This document shows positions 44,268-52,803 of a DNA stretch of 64,000 nucleotides, piece after piece. The notes under the pieces are model-generated. The model was not told the origin of the DNA. It did no database searches and was given only the letters and a program-made list of their open reading frames with translations. The stretch is from assembly GCA_963545085.1 (NCBI GenBank), contig CAUUHV010000004.1, positions 28,029 through 92,028 of the forward strand, given 5' to 3'. The number at the start of each line of letters is the position of its first letter. Position 1 is the first letter of the stretch. This stretch comes from Catonella sp963545085. GTDB taxonomy: Bacteria > Bacillota > Clostridia > Lachnospirales > Lachnospiraceae. The translations under genes were made by a program, and so were the position numbers.

Positions 44268-45464
44268 ATGAGTGAAAAATTCAAAAGAATATTTTTAATT
44301 GTTTGTGACTCAATGGGAATGGGAGAAATGTCCGATTCCGCTAAATTCGGAGATATAGGTGTAGATACTCTCGGGCACATTTCCGACACGGTGGAGCATT
44401 TTAATATACCTAATTTAAGAAAATTGGGGCTTGCCAATCTCAAGCCTTTAAGCAAGGTGGAGCCTGTGGATAATCCTATGGCTTATTACTGCTCAATGAG
44501 AGAGGCGAGTAACGGCAAGGATACAATGACCGGACATTGGGAGATGATGGGCTTACTTACAACAAAGCCTTTTGTAACCTTTACGGATACGGGATTTCCT
44601 GCCGAACTTATAGAGGAGCTTGAAAAGCGCTGCGGCAAAAAGGTAATCGGAAATAAGAGCGCTTCGGGAACGGAAATTCTTGAGGAATTCGGAGAAACCG
44701 AGATAAATGAGGGAAAGATGATAGTTTATACCTCGGCGGACTCCGTGCTTCAGATTTGCGGCAATGAAGAGACTTTCGACCTTAAAAATCTTTACAGATG
44801 TTGCGAAATAGCAAGAGAGCTGTGTATGAAGGATGAGTGGAAGGTTGGAAGAGTAATAGCAAGACCTTATGTCGGTAAGAAAAAAGGTGAATTTGTAAGA
44901 ACGGCGAATCGCCACGACTATGCCGTAAAGCCTTTCGGAAAGACGGCTCTTAACGCACTTAAGGAGAACGGCTTTGATGTAATTTCCGTAGGAAAGATAA
45001 ACGATATTTTCGTGACCGAGGGAATTACGGAGGCATACCGTTCAAAAAGCTCGGTGCACGGCATGGAGCAGACTATCGACATAGCCAAAAAGAATGATTG
45101 GAAAGGTCTTTGCTTTGTAAATTTAGTTGACTTCGATGCGCTTTGGGGACACAGGAGAGATCCTATCGGCTACGGTGCCGAAATAGAAAGATTTGATGTT
45201 AAACTTGGCGAGCTTCTTAAGGTGCTTAACGACGACGATTTGCTTCTTATTACGGCAGACCACGGAAACGACCCTACCTATACCGGTACGGATCACACAA
45301 GGGAACTGGTTCCTCTTATAGCTTACTCGGAGAGTCTTAAAGGAAACGGCGAGCTTCCTCAGAGAGACAGCTTTGCGGCTTTAGGCGCTACCGTGGCTGA
45401 AAACTTCGGCGTTAAGATGCCTGAGGGCACAATCGGTACTTCAATGCTTGGAGAGCTTGTATAA
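44268..45464 (+). CDS. deoB: phosphopentomutase
   Basis: 398 residues from the ATG at 44268, which has GAAAGGCAG upstream; an ATG at 44244 is in frame but lacks a site. It converts (deoxy)ribose-1-phosphate to the 5-phosphate, using two manganese ions. Alkaline-phosphatase-superfamily metal residues appear in VCDSMGMGEM, in NLVDFDALWGHRRD and in TADHGNDPTYTGTDHTRE. Together with deoD it forms a nucleoside salvage operon. Confidence 0.97.
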   Translation: MSEKFKRIFLIVCDSMGMGEMSDSAKFGDIGVDTLGHISDTVEHFNIPNLRKLGLANLKPLSKVEPVDNPMAYYCSMREASNGKDTMTGHWEMMGLLTTKPFVTFTDTGFPAELIEELEKRCGKKVIGNKSASGTEILEEFGETEINEGKMIVYTSADSVLQICGNEETFDLKNLYRCCEIARELCMKDEWKVGRVIARPYVGKKKGEFVRTANRHDYAVKPFGKTALNALKENGFDVISVGKINDIFVTEGITEAYRSKSSVHGMEQTIDIAKKNDWKGLCFVNLVDFDALWGHRRDPIGYGAEIERFDVKLGELLKVLNDDDLLLITADHGNDPTYTGTDHTRELVPLIAYSESLKGNGELPQRDSFAALGATVAENFGVKMPEGTIGTSMLGELV

Positions 45465-45589
45465 AAATTACTCATAAAATATCGAGAGATAAGCAAGCTG
45501 TTTTGAAAAATAGTCATGGTTATAGGCTTATGACAGTTTTATATTCACAGTTTTTGTGCGGAATGACAGAGTGAATATTTGTAAAAATC

Positions 45590-45638
45590 TTACCCCGTTC
45601 GGATTTGGCGATTTATGCGCTTTACCCGGACGGGGTAA
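45590..45638 (+). terminator. hairpin after deoB
   Basis: TTACCCCGT (from 45590) pairs with ACGGGGTAA (to 45638) around a long loop that has a second short stem (GGCG/CGCT region). A T-tract is weak (TCTTGTAT). It lies 125 bp after deoB. Upstream, ATATTCAC (45541-45548) and GTGAATAT (45571-45578) form another inverted repeat. Confidence 0.6.
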
Positions 45639-45678
45639 TCTTGTATAATAGGCTCCGGATTGAAAGAAAGGGATAAAA

Positions 45679-46251
45679 GTGCAGGCTGAAATAATAAGGA
45701 GCGACAGAAAGACGATATCGGTAGAAGTGACTGAAGAGCTTAAGGTAAAAATCAGAGCGCCTAAGAAGATGTCCGAAGCTGAAATTAAGATTTTTATAGA
45801 CAAAAATTTAACATGGATATATAGAACCATGGCAAAAATTCAAAAGCGACTTGTGGAAAATGTAAAGCAACGGGAAGCTTCAGGAGAACCTTTAAGCGAA
45901 ACGGAAATAAGAAAACTTGCAGCGGAAGCCTTAAAGGAATTTCCACCTATGGTAAAAAAATACGCGGATTTAATAGGAGTGACTTACGGCAGAATAACGA
46001 TAAGAAATCAGAAATCAAGGTGGGGAAGCTGCAGCTTTAAGGGAAATCTGAATTTCAACTGTCTGCTTATGCTTGCGCCGGTAGAAGTCAGAGAATATGT
46101 GGCGGTACATGAGCTTTGCCACAGAAAAGAAATGAATCACAGTCCGAAGTTTTGGAGAGAAGTGGAAAAAATACTCCCTGATTACAGGGAAAGAAAGGCG
46201 TGGCTTGATAAAAACGGCGGCGCAATAATGAAAAGGATGACAGGAGGATGA
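45679..46251 (+). CDS. YgjP-like zinc metallopeptidase (DUF45)
   Basis: 190 residues, GTG start at 45679 with AAAGGGA in front. The zinc-peptidase motif HELCHRKEMNHSPKFW near residue 145 supplies two His ligands, catalytic Glu and a downstream His. The preceding RWGSCSFKGNLNFN is the family's second signature. YgjP-type proteins are small cytoplasmic WLM-like peptidases, often near type I restriction systems, with uncertain substrates. The next small gene starts 1 bp after its stop. Confidence 0.9.
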   Translation: MQAEIIRSDRKTISVEVTEELKVKIRAPKKMSEAEIKIFIDKNLTWIYRTMAKIQKRLVENVKQREASGEPLSETEIRKLAAEALKEFPPMVKKYADLIGVTYGRITIRNQKSRWGSCSFKGNLNFNCLLMLAPVEVREYVAVHELCHRKEMNHSPKFWREVEKILPDYRERKAWLDKNGGAIMKRMTGG

Positions 46252-46252
46252 G

Positions 46253-46474
46253 ATGAACCCGTTTACAATGCTTAAATATAAGGCGAAATTTGAAGGAAAC
46301 CATCCGAAGGCTGCGGAATTTGTTAAAAAGGTGCTTATGACGGGGATGCCTGAGGGAAGTATCATAGAGATGTCCGTCACCAAACCCGGTGAAGCTACAA
46401 AGACCGCCAATATCAAGGTGACGGCGGAGGATATTGAAATGCTTGAGGAACTTAAGAGGATGAAGGGGAGATAA
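46253..46474 (+). CDS. small hypothetical protein, 73 aa
   Basis: ATG at 46253 with AGGAGG overlapping the end of the metallopeptidase gene, so the two are translationally coupled. The product is soluble: a basic N-terminus (MNPFTMLKYKAKFEGNHPKA), a central beta-like part (GSIIEMSVTKPGEATKTANI) and a helical acidic C-terminus. Family not recognised. A few bases later a partial miniature element begins. Confidence 0.65.
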   Translation: MNPFTMLKYKAKFEGNHPKAAEFVKKVLMTGMPEGSIIEMSVTKPGEATKTANIKVTAEDIEMLEELKRMKGR

Positions 46475-46490
46475 ATATGGCGGGAGGATT

Positions 46491-46523
46491 CTTGAGTTTT
46501 CACATTTTTTTTATTTAAACATG
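46491..46523. mobile_element. partial third copy of the miniature element
   Basis: CTTGAGTTTTCACATTTTTT and the next 13 bases match the left end of copies 1 and 2 up to TTTAAACATG, then the likeness ends. No right end or target duplication is seen. It lies inside a tiny frame that starts ATGGCGGGAGG at 46477 and runs into the element, suggesting a broken short gene. After it, an ATG at 46521 opens a 17-codon hydrophobic frame, of doubtful meaning. 46475-46616 holds no other gene. Confidence 0.6.
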
Positions 46524-46616
46524 CTGAGATTTATTATTCTTATTTCAGCCGCGCTTATCATTGCGGTGCTCTAATAAATCTTTTCTAAATTTAAACCCCA
46601 ACTTATTACTTTTTAC

Positions 46617-46673
46617 TTGACAATACAGTGCCGGAGTTTTATATTTATATATGAACAATTATTCATATATAAA
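46617..46673 (+). promoter_or_regulatory. promoter and ArsR/CadC-type operator of the metal operon
   Basis: -35 TTGACA (46617-46622), 17-bp spacer, -10 TATATT (46640-46645). Overlapping and following the -10 is the palindrome TTTATATATGAA-CAATTA-TTCATATATAAA (46644-46673), a 12-6-12 inverted repeat of the type bound by SmtB/CadC/CzrA repressors (ATGAA...TTCAT core). The ArsR-type regulator at 46796 should sit here without metal and fall off when metal binds. Confidence 0.88.
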
Positions 46674-46691
46674 TATATTTTAATGATATAA

Positions 46692-46752
46692 GTGTCAAAA
46701 GTATGAAAATCCGGTACAAGCTTGCTTACAAGAGAATTTTTCATCTTTTGAC
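46692..46752 (+). repeat. three-hairpin repeat element, copy B (first hairpin only)
   Basis: GTGTCAAAAGTATGAAAATCC-type arm at 46692 pairs with the ATTTTTCATCTTTTGAC arm ending at 46752; CAAGC and GCTTa pair within. The sequence 46681-46752 matches 63727-63799 at most positions, including TAATGATA before it. The second and third hairpins of the family are absent. It lies between the operon promoter and the regulator start, so it is part of the mRNA leader. Confidence 0.7.
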
Positions 46753-46795
46753 CCTCACATTATTTAATAAAACATTTTACGGGCAGGAGGGGGTT

Positions 46796-47155
46796 ATGTC
46801 TTTAAAGGATGTAGAGCTTTGTGAGGTAAAGGAAGTACATACGGATAAGGTTCGACTTATCCATGAAAGTATGCCGGATGAGGATGAATTGTATGACTTG
46901 GCTGAACTTTTTAAGGTTTTCGGAGATTCCACAAGGATAAGGATATTGTTTGCACTGTTTGAAGCGGATATCTGCGTATGCGATTTGGCGGAAATATTAA
47001 ATATGACCCAGTCTGCAATTTCACACCAACTTAAGATTTTGAAACAGGCAAAGCTTGTAAACAGCAGAAGAGACGGAAAGTCGATGATTTATTATCTTGC
47101 GGACAATCATGTGAGGACGATAATAAATCAGGGAAAAGAACATATTGAGGAATAA
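46796..47155 (+). CDS. ArsR family metal-responsive repressor (CadC/CzrA-like)
   Basis: 119 residues from the ATG at 46796 behind AGGAGGGGG. Winged helix: FKVFGDSTRIRILFALFEAD, then DICVCDLAEILNMTQSAISH with the recognition helix. The CVCD pair in the alpha-3 helix and an N-terminal Cys (VELCEVKEVH) form the thiolate site seen in Cd/Pb/Zn sensors of the CadC class; C-terminal His residues could add a second site. It heads the efflux operon and its operator is upstream. Confidence 0.93.
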   Translation: MSLKDVELCEVKEVHTDKVRLIHESMPDEDELYDLAELFKVFGDSTRIRILFALFEADICVCDLAEILNMTQSAISHQLKILKQAKLVNSRRDGKSMIYYLADNHVRTIINQGKEHIEE

Positions 47156-47194
47156 AGCTTATTTTTGAGCTGAATGCTCGGAAAGGATGAAACA

Positions 47195-47416
47195 ATGAAA
47201 AAGACATACAGTATAGAGGTTGACTGCGCAAATTGCGCGAACAAGATGGAAGAAGCGGCTAAAAAGACCGAGGGTGTTAAGGATGCCGTTGTGAATTTTA
47301 TGACTCTTAAAATGAAGGTGGAATTTGAGGACGGTGCGGATGTTGATAAGGTAATGAAAAATGTGCTTAAAAACTGCAAAAAGGTGGAGGACGACTGCGA
47401 AATATTTTTCGACTGA
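47195..47416 (+). CDS. small heavy-metal-associated (HMA) domain protein
   Basis: 73 residues from the ATG at 47195 after GGAAAGG. The ferredoxin-like HMA fold begins KKTYSIEVDCANCANKMEEA with the metal pair CANC (Cys10 and Cys13 in DCANCA) and ends KKVEDDCEIFFD, where a further Cys and acidic residues lie. Such proteins hand soft or transition metals to a P-type ATPase. The neighbouring ATPase lacks its own HMA domain, so this separate protein probably replaces it. Confidence 0.92.
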   Translation: MKKTYSIEVDCANCANKMEEAAKKTEGVKDAVVNFMTLKMKVEFEDGADVDKVMKNVLKNCKKVEDDCEIFFD

Positions 47417-47438
47417 ATAAAAGGCGCGGGTGAAAGCT

Positions 47439-49310
47439 ATGAATAAAAAACAGAAAAATCTTCTTATCCGCATTATAATTTCGGGAGTATTGCTCTTAGT
47501 TTTAAATCTGCTTCCGATTAAGGATAAACCGTATTTAAGATTTGCTCTTTTTCTTTTTCCGTATTTTATAGCCGGTTATGATATACTTAAAAAAGCGTTT
47601 AAAGGAATAAGAAAAAAACAGGTTATGGACGAAAATTTCCTTATGGCGGTAGCTACGGTCGGAGCTATGATTTTGGGAGAATACACCGAGGGCGTGGCGG
47701 TAATGTGGTTTTATCAGATAGGAGAATTTTTCCAGAGCTATGCCGTCGGCAAGAGCAGAAAAAATATAAGCGACCTTATGGATATAAGGCCTGACTATGC
47801 GAATATTTTAGTTGACGGTAAGCTTGAAAAAGCGGATCCCGAGGATGTGCCGACAGGAAGCATAATAGTTGTTAAGCCGGGAGAGAAGGTTCCGATAGAC
47901 GGAGTGATACTTAACGGAGTTTCCACCGTAAATACGAGCGCTCTTACAGGAGAAAGCCTGCCGAGGGATATAAAGCAGGGAGATAACGTAATAAGCGGAA
48001 GCGTAAACCTCACCGGACCGATAGAAGTAAGGACTACAAAGGAATTTACGGATTCCACCGTTTCAAAAATATTGGAGCTTGTGGAAAATGCGGGAGCAAG
48101 GAAGGCGAAATCGGAAAAATTTATAACCAAATTCGCCTCGGTTTATACCCCGATAGTCTGCGTGAGCGCTTTGGTGCTTGCCGTTCTTCCTCCTTTAATC
48201 CTGTTTATATTAAGACAGCCGCCTATGTGGGGAGAATGGGTATACAGAGCCTTAACTTTTCTTGTAATAAGCTGTCCCTGCGCCATTGTGGTAAGCGTAC
48301 CGCTAAGTTTTTTCGGAGGAATAGGTGGAGCCGGAAGCAGAGGAATACTTATAAAAGGCTCAAATTATATGGAAGCCTTCGCAAATGTGAAAACCGTTGT
48401 TTTTGATAAAACCGGAACCGTAACAAAGGGAAGCTTCGAGGTTTTAGGAGTACATCACGGAACCTATGCCGATGAAAAAATTATTGAGTATGCCGCTCTT
48501 GCCGAATGCTATTCAGATCACCCTATAAGCGGAAGTCTCAAAAGAGTGTACGGCAAGGAACCGGATAGAAATAGAGTAGGGGATGTCAAAGAATTAAGCG
48601 GTTACGGCGTTATAGCAAAGGTTGACGACAAGGAAATAACCGCGGGAAATATAAAGCTTATGAAAAGAATCGGGCTTGACGTGGAGGAATGCCACAGCTC
48701 CGGAACCATAGTACATATAGCGATTGACGGAAGCTATGCGGGGCATATACTTATTTCTGATGATTTAAAGCCTGAGGCTAACGAGCTTGTCACAGAGCTT
48801 AAAAAGGCGGGAGTAAAAAGACTCATTATGCTTACCGGAGATGCCGAAAAGGCTGCAAAGGCGGTAGCTGCAAAGGTGGGCATAACCGAGGTTTACGCCG
48901 GACTGCTTCCGGAGGGAAAGGTTACGCTTGTTGAAAAATTTCTTAAAGAAAACGGCAAAAATGAGACCTTGGCTTTTGCCGGCGACGGCATAAATGATGC
49001 TCCGGTGCTTTCAAGAGCCGATATAGGTATAGCTATGGGAGCCCTCGGCAGCGACGCGGCAATAGAAGCGGCGGATATAGTTTTAATGGATGACAATCCG
49101 CTTAAAATAGCAAAAGGTATAAAAATAGCCAAAAAATGTATAAGGATAGTGCATGAAAATATAATCTTCGCAATAGGAGTAAAGCTTCTTTGCCTGCTTT
49201 TAGGCGCGGTCGGCATAGCCAATATGTGGCTTGCTATTTTCGCCGATGTCGGAGTGGCGGTAATCTGCATACTTAATGCGGTAAGGTGCCTTATGGTGAA
49301 AAGGATATAG
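47439..49310 (+). CDS. cadA: cadmium/zinc-type P-type metal efflux ATPase
   Basis: About 623 residues from the ATG at 47439; a GTG three codons earlier is possible. P1B-type: membrane helices at the N-terminus, actuator TGES motif (ALTGESLPRD), the metal-channel motif SCPCAIVVSVP, phosphorylation motif DKTGTVTKG, the HP pair in SDHPISG, and hinge GDGINDAPVLS. SCPC points to Cd, Zn or Pb efflux. The usual N-terminal HMA domain is missing; the HMA protein encoded 22 bp upstream can supply it. It is the last gene of the ArsR-controlled operon. Confidence 0.92.
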   Translation: MNKKQKNLLIRIIISGVLLLVLNLLPIKDKPYLRFALFLFPYFIAGYDILKKAFKGIRKKQVMDENFLMAVATVGAMILGEYTEGVAVMWFYQIGEFFQSYAVGKSRKNISDLMDIRPDYANILVDGKLEKADPEDVPTGSIIVVKPGEKVPIDGVILNGVSTVNTSALTGESLPRDIKQGDNVISGSVNLTGPIEVRTTKEFTDSTVSKILELVENAGARKAKSEKFITKFASVYTPIVCVSALVLAVLPPLILFILRQPPMWGEWVYRALTFLVISCPCAIVVSVPLSFFGGIGGAGSRGILIKGSNYMEAFANVKTVVFDKTGTVTKGSFEVLGVHHGTYADEKIIEYAALAECYSDHPISGSLKRVYGKEPDRNRVGDVKELSGYGVIAKVDDKEITAGNIKLMKRIGLDVEECHSSGTIVHIAIDGSYAGHILISDDLKPEANELVTELKKAGVKRLIMLTGDAEKAAKAVAAKVGITEVYAGLLPEGKVTLVEKFLKENGKNETLAFAGDGINDAPVLSRADIGIAMGALGSDAAIEAADIVLMDDNPLKIAKGIKIAKKCIRIVHENIIFAIGVKLLCLLLGAVGIANMWLAIFADVGVAVICILNAVRCLMVKRI

Positions 49311-49362
49311 AGAATCGGTTTCCACAGACAGGCGGCGTATGTGCCGTTTATACGGAAAAAAT

Positions 49363-49411
49363 CCCCGAATTGTTCAGGTTTTTAAAACAATTGAATAATT
49401 CGGGGTATTTT
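49363..49411. terminator. bidirectional terminator between metal operon and AraC gene
   Basis: CCCCGAATT (49363-49371) pairs with AATTCGGGG (49397-49405), with TTCA/TGAA inside, followed by TATTTT on the plus strand and AAAAAAT before it, which gives T's on the minus strand. It separates two converging genes. Confidence 0.8.
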
Positions 49412-49460
49412 AACGCAAATAAAAGAAAGCAACGAAAAAACAGAATTTATTTAAGATTTG

Positions 49461-51554
49461 TCACTTATCCGTCCAATTTTTTTGGTATTGTGACGGAGTG
49501 GTTCCCGTGTGTTTTTTAAACTGCCTTATGAAGGTGGCTGTGCTGTCTATGCCTACTTCAGCGGCTATTTCATGAATTTTAGGCGAATTCTGCTTGCAAA
49601 GAAGTTTAATTGCCCGCTCCATTCTTGTAGCGGCAATATAAGATGAGAAATTAACACCCATATTCTTCTTAAACCAGCTTGAAAGGTAAACCGGAGTAAT
49701 GGAAAAAATATCGGCAACGGTGCTGAGAGTAAGAGGTTCTTTCAGATGTTTCGAAATGTATTCCTCCATGCGGCTTTTAATATCATATTGTTGCTCACAG
49801 CTTTCAGAAAAAAGTCTGCAGTTCAGTGAACACAGATTTCGGTACATATATTCCGTATTATAAGGAATATTCTCATCTGAAAGAAAGACCGGCTCGATTT
49901 TTTTCGCAAGGCACGCTTTCTCAAAAATTGCAAGGACTTCAAAGTAAAAACTTCTGAAAGATTCAAGTGTAAGCGGAGTTTCAGGATAAAAAATCTGTTC
50001 AAGTTCGCGCAGTATAAGCTCGGATGCATTGTTTCTCGCATATTCAAATAATGCGCTCTGCTTATCGGACAAAAGGCGGACTTTTTTATTGGGAAGGCTT
50101 GTATTTTCGGCGCATGAAAAACATCCGCCTTTTATAATTACGGAGTTTAACATGGTTTCTTCGGCAAGTTTATAGTTAGTGTTAAGATCCCTTATGGAAG
50201 TACAGTATTCCCGGGTGCCAACGAAGATTTCTATATTTTTGTCCGTATTTTCCGCCGCAGCTTTGAGAACCGATATAATTTCCTCTTTATTTTCAGATTT
50301 TGTAACCAGAGCAAAGACACATTTATCTATATTTATAAATTTAAGCTCGAATTTTTCGCTCAAATCTTTTTCCAGAGCGGCGACAAAAGAAATGTCCTCC
50401 AGACCCTCCGTGTTCTGTACGGTAAGAGCCATTAACGTATAGTAAGGATACTTTTTTTCGAGAATTTTCATTGTGTTTTCATCCAATTCGGCGTTACTGC
50501 TCAAAAGATAATGAAGAGCTATTTTTTCCGGGATAAGACCGGAGTTTTTGGCGTCCTTGGTAAGAACATTTATCTCAAATAAAAGCTCATGAATCTGATC
50601 CTCGAGTATTGAAATTTCATTATCATCCGAATTGCTGAATTGAGAAGTGAATTTTTTTAGCGGCAGGTAAATTTTATAATTTAACAGTACAAGCAAAAGA
50701 GAGCTTGTAAATAAAATGGCAAAAGTAATCCCCATTACGGTATACATATAATAAAGCGGTGACATAAGAGCGTCATTATTTACCAATACAAGTCCGGTAT
50801 AAGGAAGAATACGCATATCGGAAGAAGCGCAGTAATACTTTGTGGAATTGAAGCTTATAAAATCATTTTTTAAAGCTGTTTGGATTTCATCATGCCTAAG
50901 CCTGAATTGTGAATTTCCTATGAGACATTTACCGTCTTTTCCTATTACATACCCGAAAAAATCATCATCAATATTCTTATTTATATTGGCGAATTCGGAC
51001 AGATTGATTTGTACGGCAATGTAGCCGTGACTGTACAGATTTTTAACATAAAGGGCATAAGAATCGCTGTATTGATGAAGCCCATCGGAAAAACTTTCTA
51101 TAGAAGTGATTTTGTCTGCGGTATTTTTGTTTAATACAACATTTAAAAAATCGTTTTCCGTGTATAAATGACCGTTGTCAGGAACTATTCTTTGGGAAGT
51201 TTTTGTATAAAGAAAAACGGTTTTAGCGTAGGGAAGCGATTGACGAATCAAAGAAAGCTTGGCGGAGGCATTGTCGGAATTGTTTTTAAAAAATTTCATT
51301 CCCAGACGGTCCGAAAGTGTGTATACAAGAGAAGAATCATGTATACACAAGGTGAGAAAAGCGTCAAGGCGCTGCATTTCTATTTGAAAGTCCTTATTTA
51401 ATTTTGAAAGCTTGGTGTTTGCAAGGTGGTATCTTTCTCTTGTAAGCTGGTTACTGTATATTACGCTTGAAACAAGAAATATTACTGTAATTACAGCTGC
51501 CATGGTAAGATTTATATACATTACTCTGCTTAAAATACTTCTTCTTGAACGCAT
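49461..51554 (-). CDS. membrane-anchored AraC family regulator (YtdP/YesS-like)
   Basis: 697 residues from the ATG at 51554, selected because GGGGAGGT lies eight bases before it; an ATG at 51608 is in frame but has no site. Membrane helices about 12-34 and about 262-290 enclose an extracellular sensor of ~230 residues. After a linker and a middle cytoplasmic domain the C-terminal ~100 residues form the AraC DNA-binding domain (LTLSTVADIFSITPVYLSSW, then HEIAAEVGIDSTATFIRQFK). One polypeptide thus senses outside and binds DNA. It diverges from the importer/glycosidase operon at 51869, the likely target. Confidence 0.92.
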   Translation of the reverse strand: MRSRRSILSRVMYINLTMAAVITVIFLVSSVIYSNQLTRERYHLANTKLSKLNKDFQIEMQRLDAFLTLCIHDSSLVYTLSDRLGMKFFKNNSDNASAKLSLIRQSLPYAKTVFLYTKTSQRIVPDNGHLYTENDFLNVVLNKNTADKITSIESFSDGLHQYSDSYALYVKNLYSHGYIAVQINLSEFANINKNIDDDFFGYVIGKDGKCLIGNSQFRLRHDEIQTALKNDFISFNSTKYYCASSDMRILPYTGLVLVNNDALMSPLYYMYTVMGITFAILFTSSLLLVLLNYKIYLPLKKFTSQFSNSDDNEISILEDQIHELLFEINVLTKDAKNSGLIPEKIALHYLLSSNAELDENTMKILEKKYPYYTLMALTVQNTEGLEDISFVAALEKDLSEKFELKFINIDKCVFALVTKSENKEEIISVLKAAAENTDKNIEIFVGTREYCTSIRDLNTNYKLAEETMLNSVIIKGGCFSCAENTSLPNKKVRLLSDKQSALFEYARNNASELILRELEQIFYPETPLTLESFRSFYFEVLAIFEKACLAKKIEPVFLSDENIPYNTEYMYRNLCSLNCRLFSESCEQQYDIKSRMEEYISKHLKEPLTLSTVADIFSITPVYLSSWFKKNMGVNFSSYIAATRMERAIKLLCKQNSPKIHEIAAEVGIDSTATFIRQFKKHTGTTPSQYQKNWTDK

Positions 51555-51830
51555 CCTGAAATACCTCCCCTCTTGAAATTCCGAATTACTCAGCTTAAAT
51601 TTTAACATATTTTAAGTACTTATAAAATAAGTGATGCTGAAATACGCATTATCGTTTTTTAAGATAGTTTTCAAAAATTAACATAAATATTTAAAAATGA
51701 AATAATGACTAAAAAATAGCCATTGATATAAAATAAATTGTGAGATATATTCAAAACAGAAAAAGAAATAATGCTTTTGTCAAGAAAAAATGACTAATAA
51801 AGGTATTGGAATTGTATTTTGAAGCATGAG

Positions 51831-51846
51831 ATCAACCATGGTTGAT
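51831..51846. promoter_or_regulatory. 16-bp palindrome before the third importer operon
   Basis: ATCAACCATGGTTGAT is a perfect palindrome ending 22 bp before the permease start and 5 bp before its ribosome site. It could be an operator or an mRNA hairpin affecting translation. The rest of 51555-51868 is AT-rich and has no gene; no clear -35/-10 pair could be fixed. Confidence 0.5.
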
Positions 51847-51868
51847 AAAGGAAGGAGGGAGATGAAAT

Positions 51869-52792
51869 ATGAATTCGGCTAATAAAAAGAAAGGTTTTAT
51901 AAGAAGATGCATGGATTATAAGGCGTTGATTATAATGTCGATACCGGGTCTTGTGGCAGTATTTATTTTTTCTTATATACCTATGTACGGAATATTGATA
52001 GCCTTTCAGAACTATAATCCGGTTAAAGGAATGTTCGGTGCCGATAACTGGGTAGGACTTAAATATTTCAGGCAGTTTTTTACAAATCCTTATTTATTTC
52101 GTTTGATTAAAAATACCTTGCTTTTAGGAATATATACATTACTTTGGAGCTTTCCCGCGCCTATCGTTTTTGCGCTTTTAATGGATCAGCTTACAAGCGC
52201 CAAATTTAAAAGAATCATACAGTCGATTTCATATCTTCCGTATTTCATATCTACCGTGGTAATAGTAGGGCTTGTAACAAATTTTTGCAGTGTGGACGGC
52301 GTTATAAACATAATAAGAGGATTTTTCGGGGCTAAGGAAATTTCTTTTATGACCGATCCCGAATATTTCAGAACTATATTTATAGCAAGTAATATCTGGC
52401 AGGGTTTAGGTTGGGGAGCCATAGTTTATCTTGCGGCGCTCTCGACCGTTGATCCGCAGTTGCATGAAGCCGCCACTTTGGACGGCGCAAGCAGATGGCA
52501 GAGGATTAAGTATGTGTCATGGCCCGCCATTATTCCTACGACAACCATAATGCTTATTCTTGAAAGCGGTAAAATTATTTCATCGGATTTCACAAAGGTA
52601 CTTCTTTTATACAATGAATCTACCTACGAAACAGCTGATATTATAGGCACTTATGTATATAGAGAGGGAATTTTGGGAGGTAAATTCGAGTATACCACAG
52701 CAATAGGACTTTTAACCTCACTTATATCTTTTATACTTCTTATATCAGCCAACTTTTTAAGTAGGAAGATAAGCGAAAACAGCTTATGGTAG
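51869..52792 (+). CDS. LplB-type sugar ABC permease
   Basis: 307 residues, six predicted helices, ATG at 51869 behind GGAAGGAGGGAG. EAA loop LHEAATLDGASRWQRIKYVS near residue 203. It is the paralogue of the permease at 26963, with the same N-terminal MSIPGLVAVFIFSYIPMYG layout. It opens the importer operon facing the AraC regulator. Confidence 0.93.
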   Translation: MNSANKKKGFIRRCMDYKALIIMSIPGLVAVFIFSYIPMYGILIAFQNYNPVKGMFGADNWVGLKYFRQFFTNPYLFRLIKNTLLLGIYTLLWSFPAPIVFALLMDQLTSAKFKRIIQSISYLPYFISTVVIVGLVTNFCSVDGVINIIRGFFGAKEISFMTDPEYFRTIFIASNIWQGLGWGAIVYLAALSTVDPQLHEAATLDGASRWQRIKYVSWPAIIPTTTIMLILESGKIISSDFTKVLLLYNESTYETADIIGTYVYREGILGGKFEYTTAIGLLTSLISFILLISANFLSRKISENSLW

Positions 52793-52803
52793 GAGGTGTG
52801 AAT

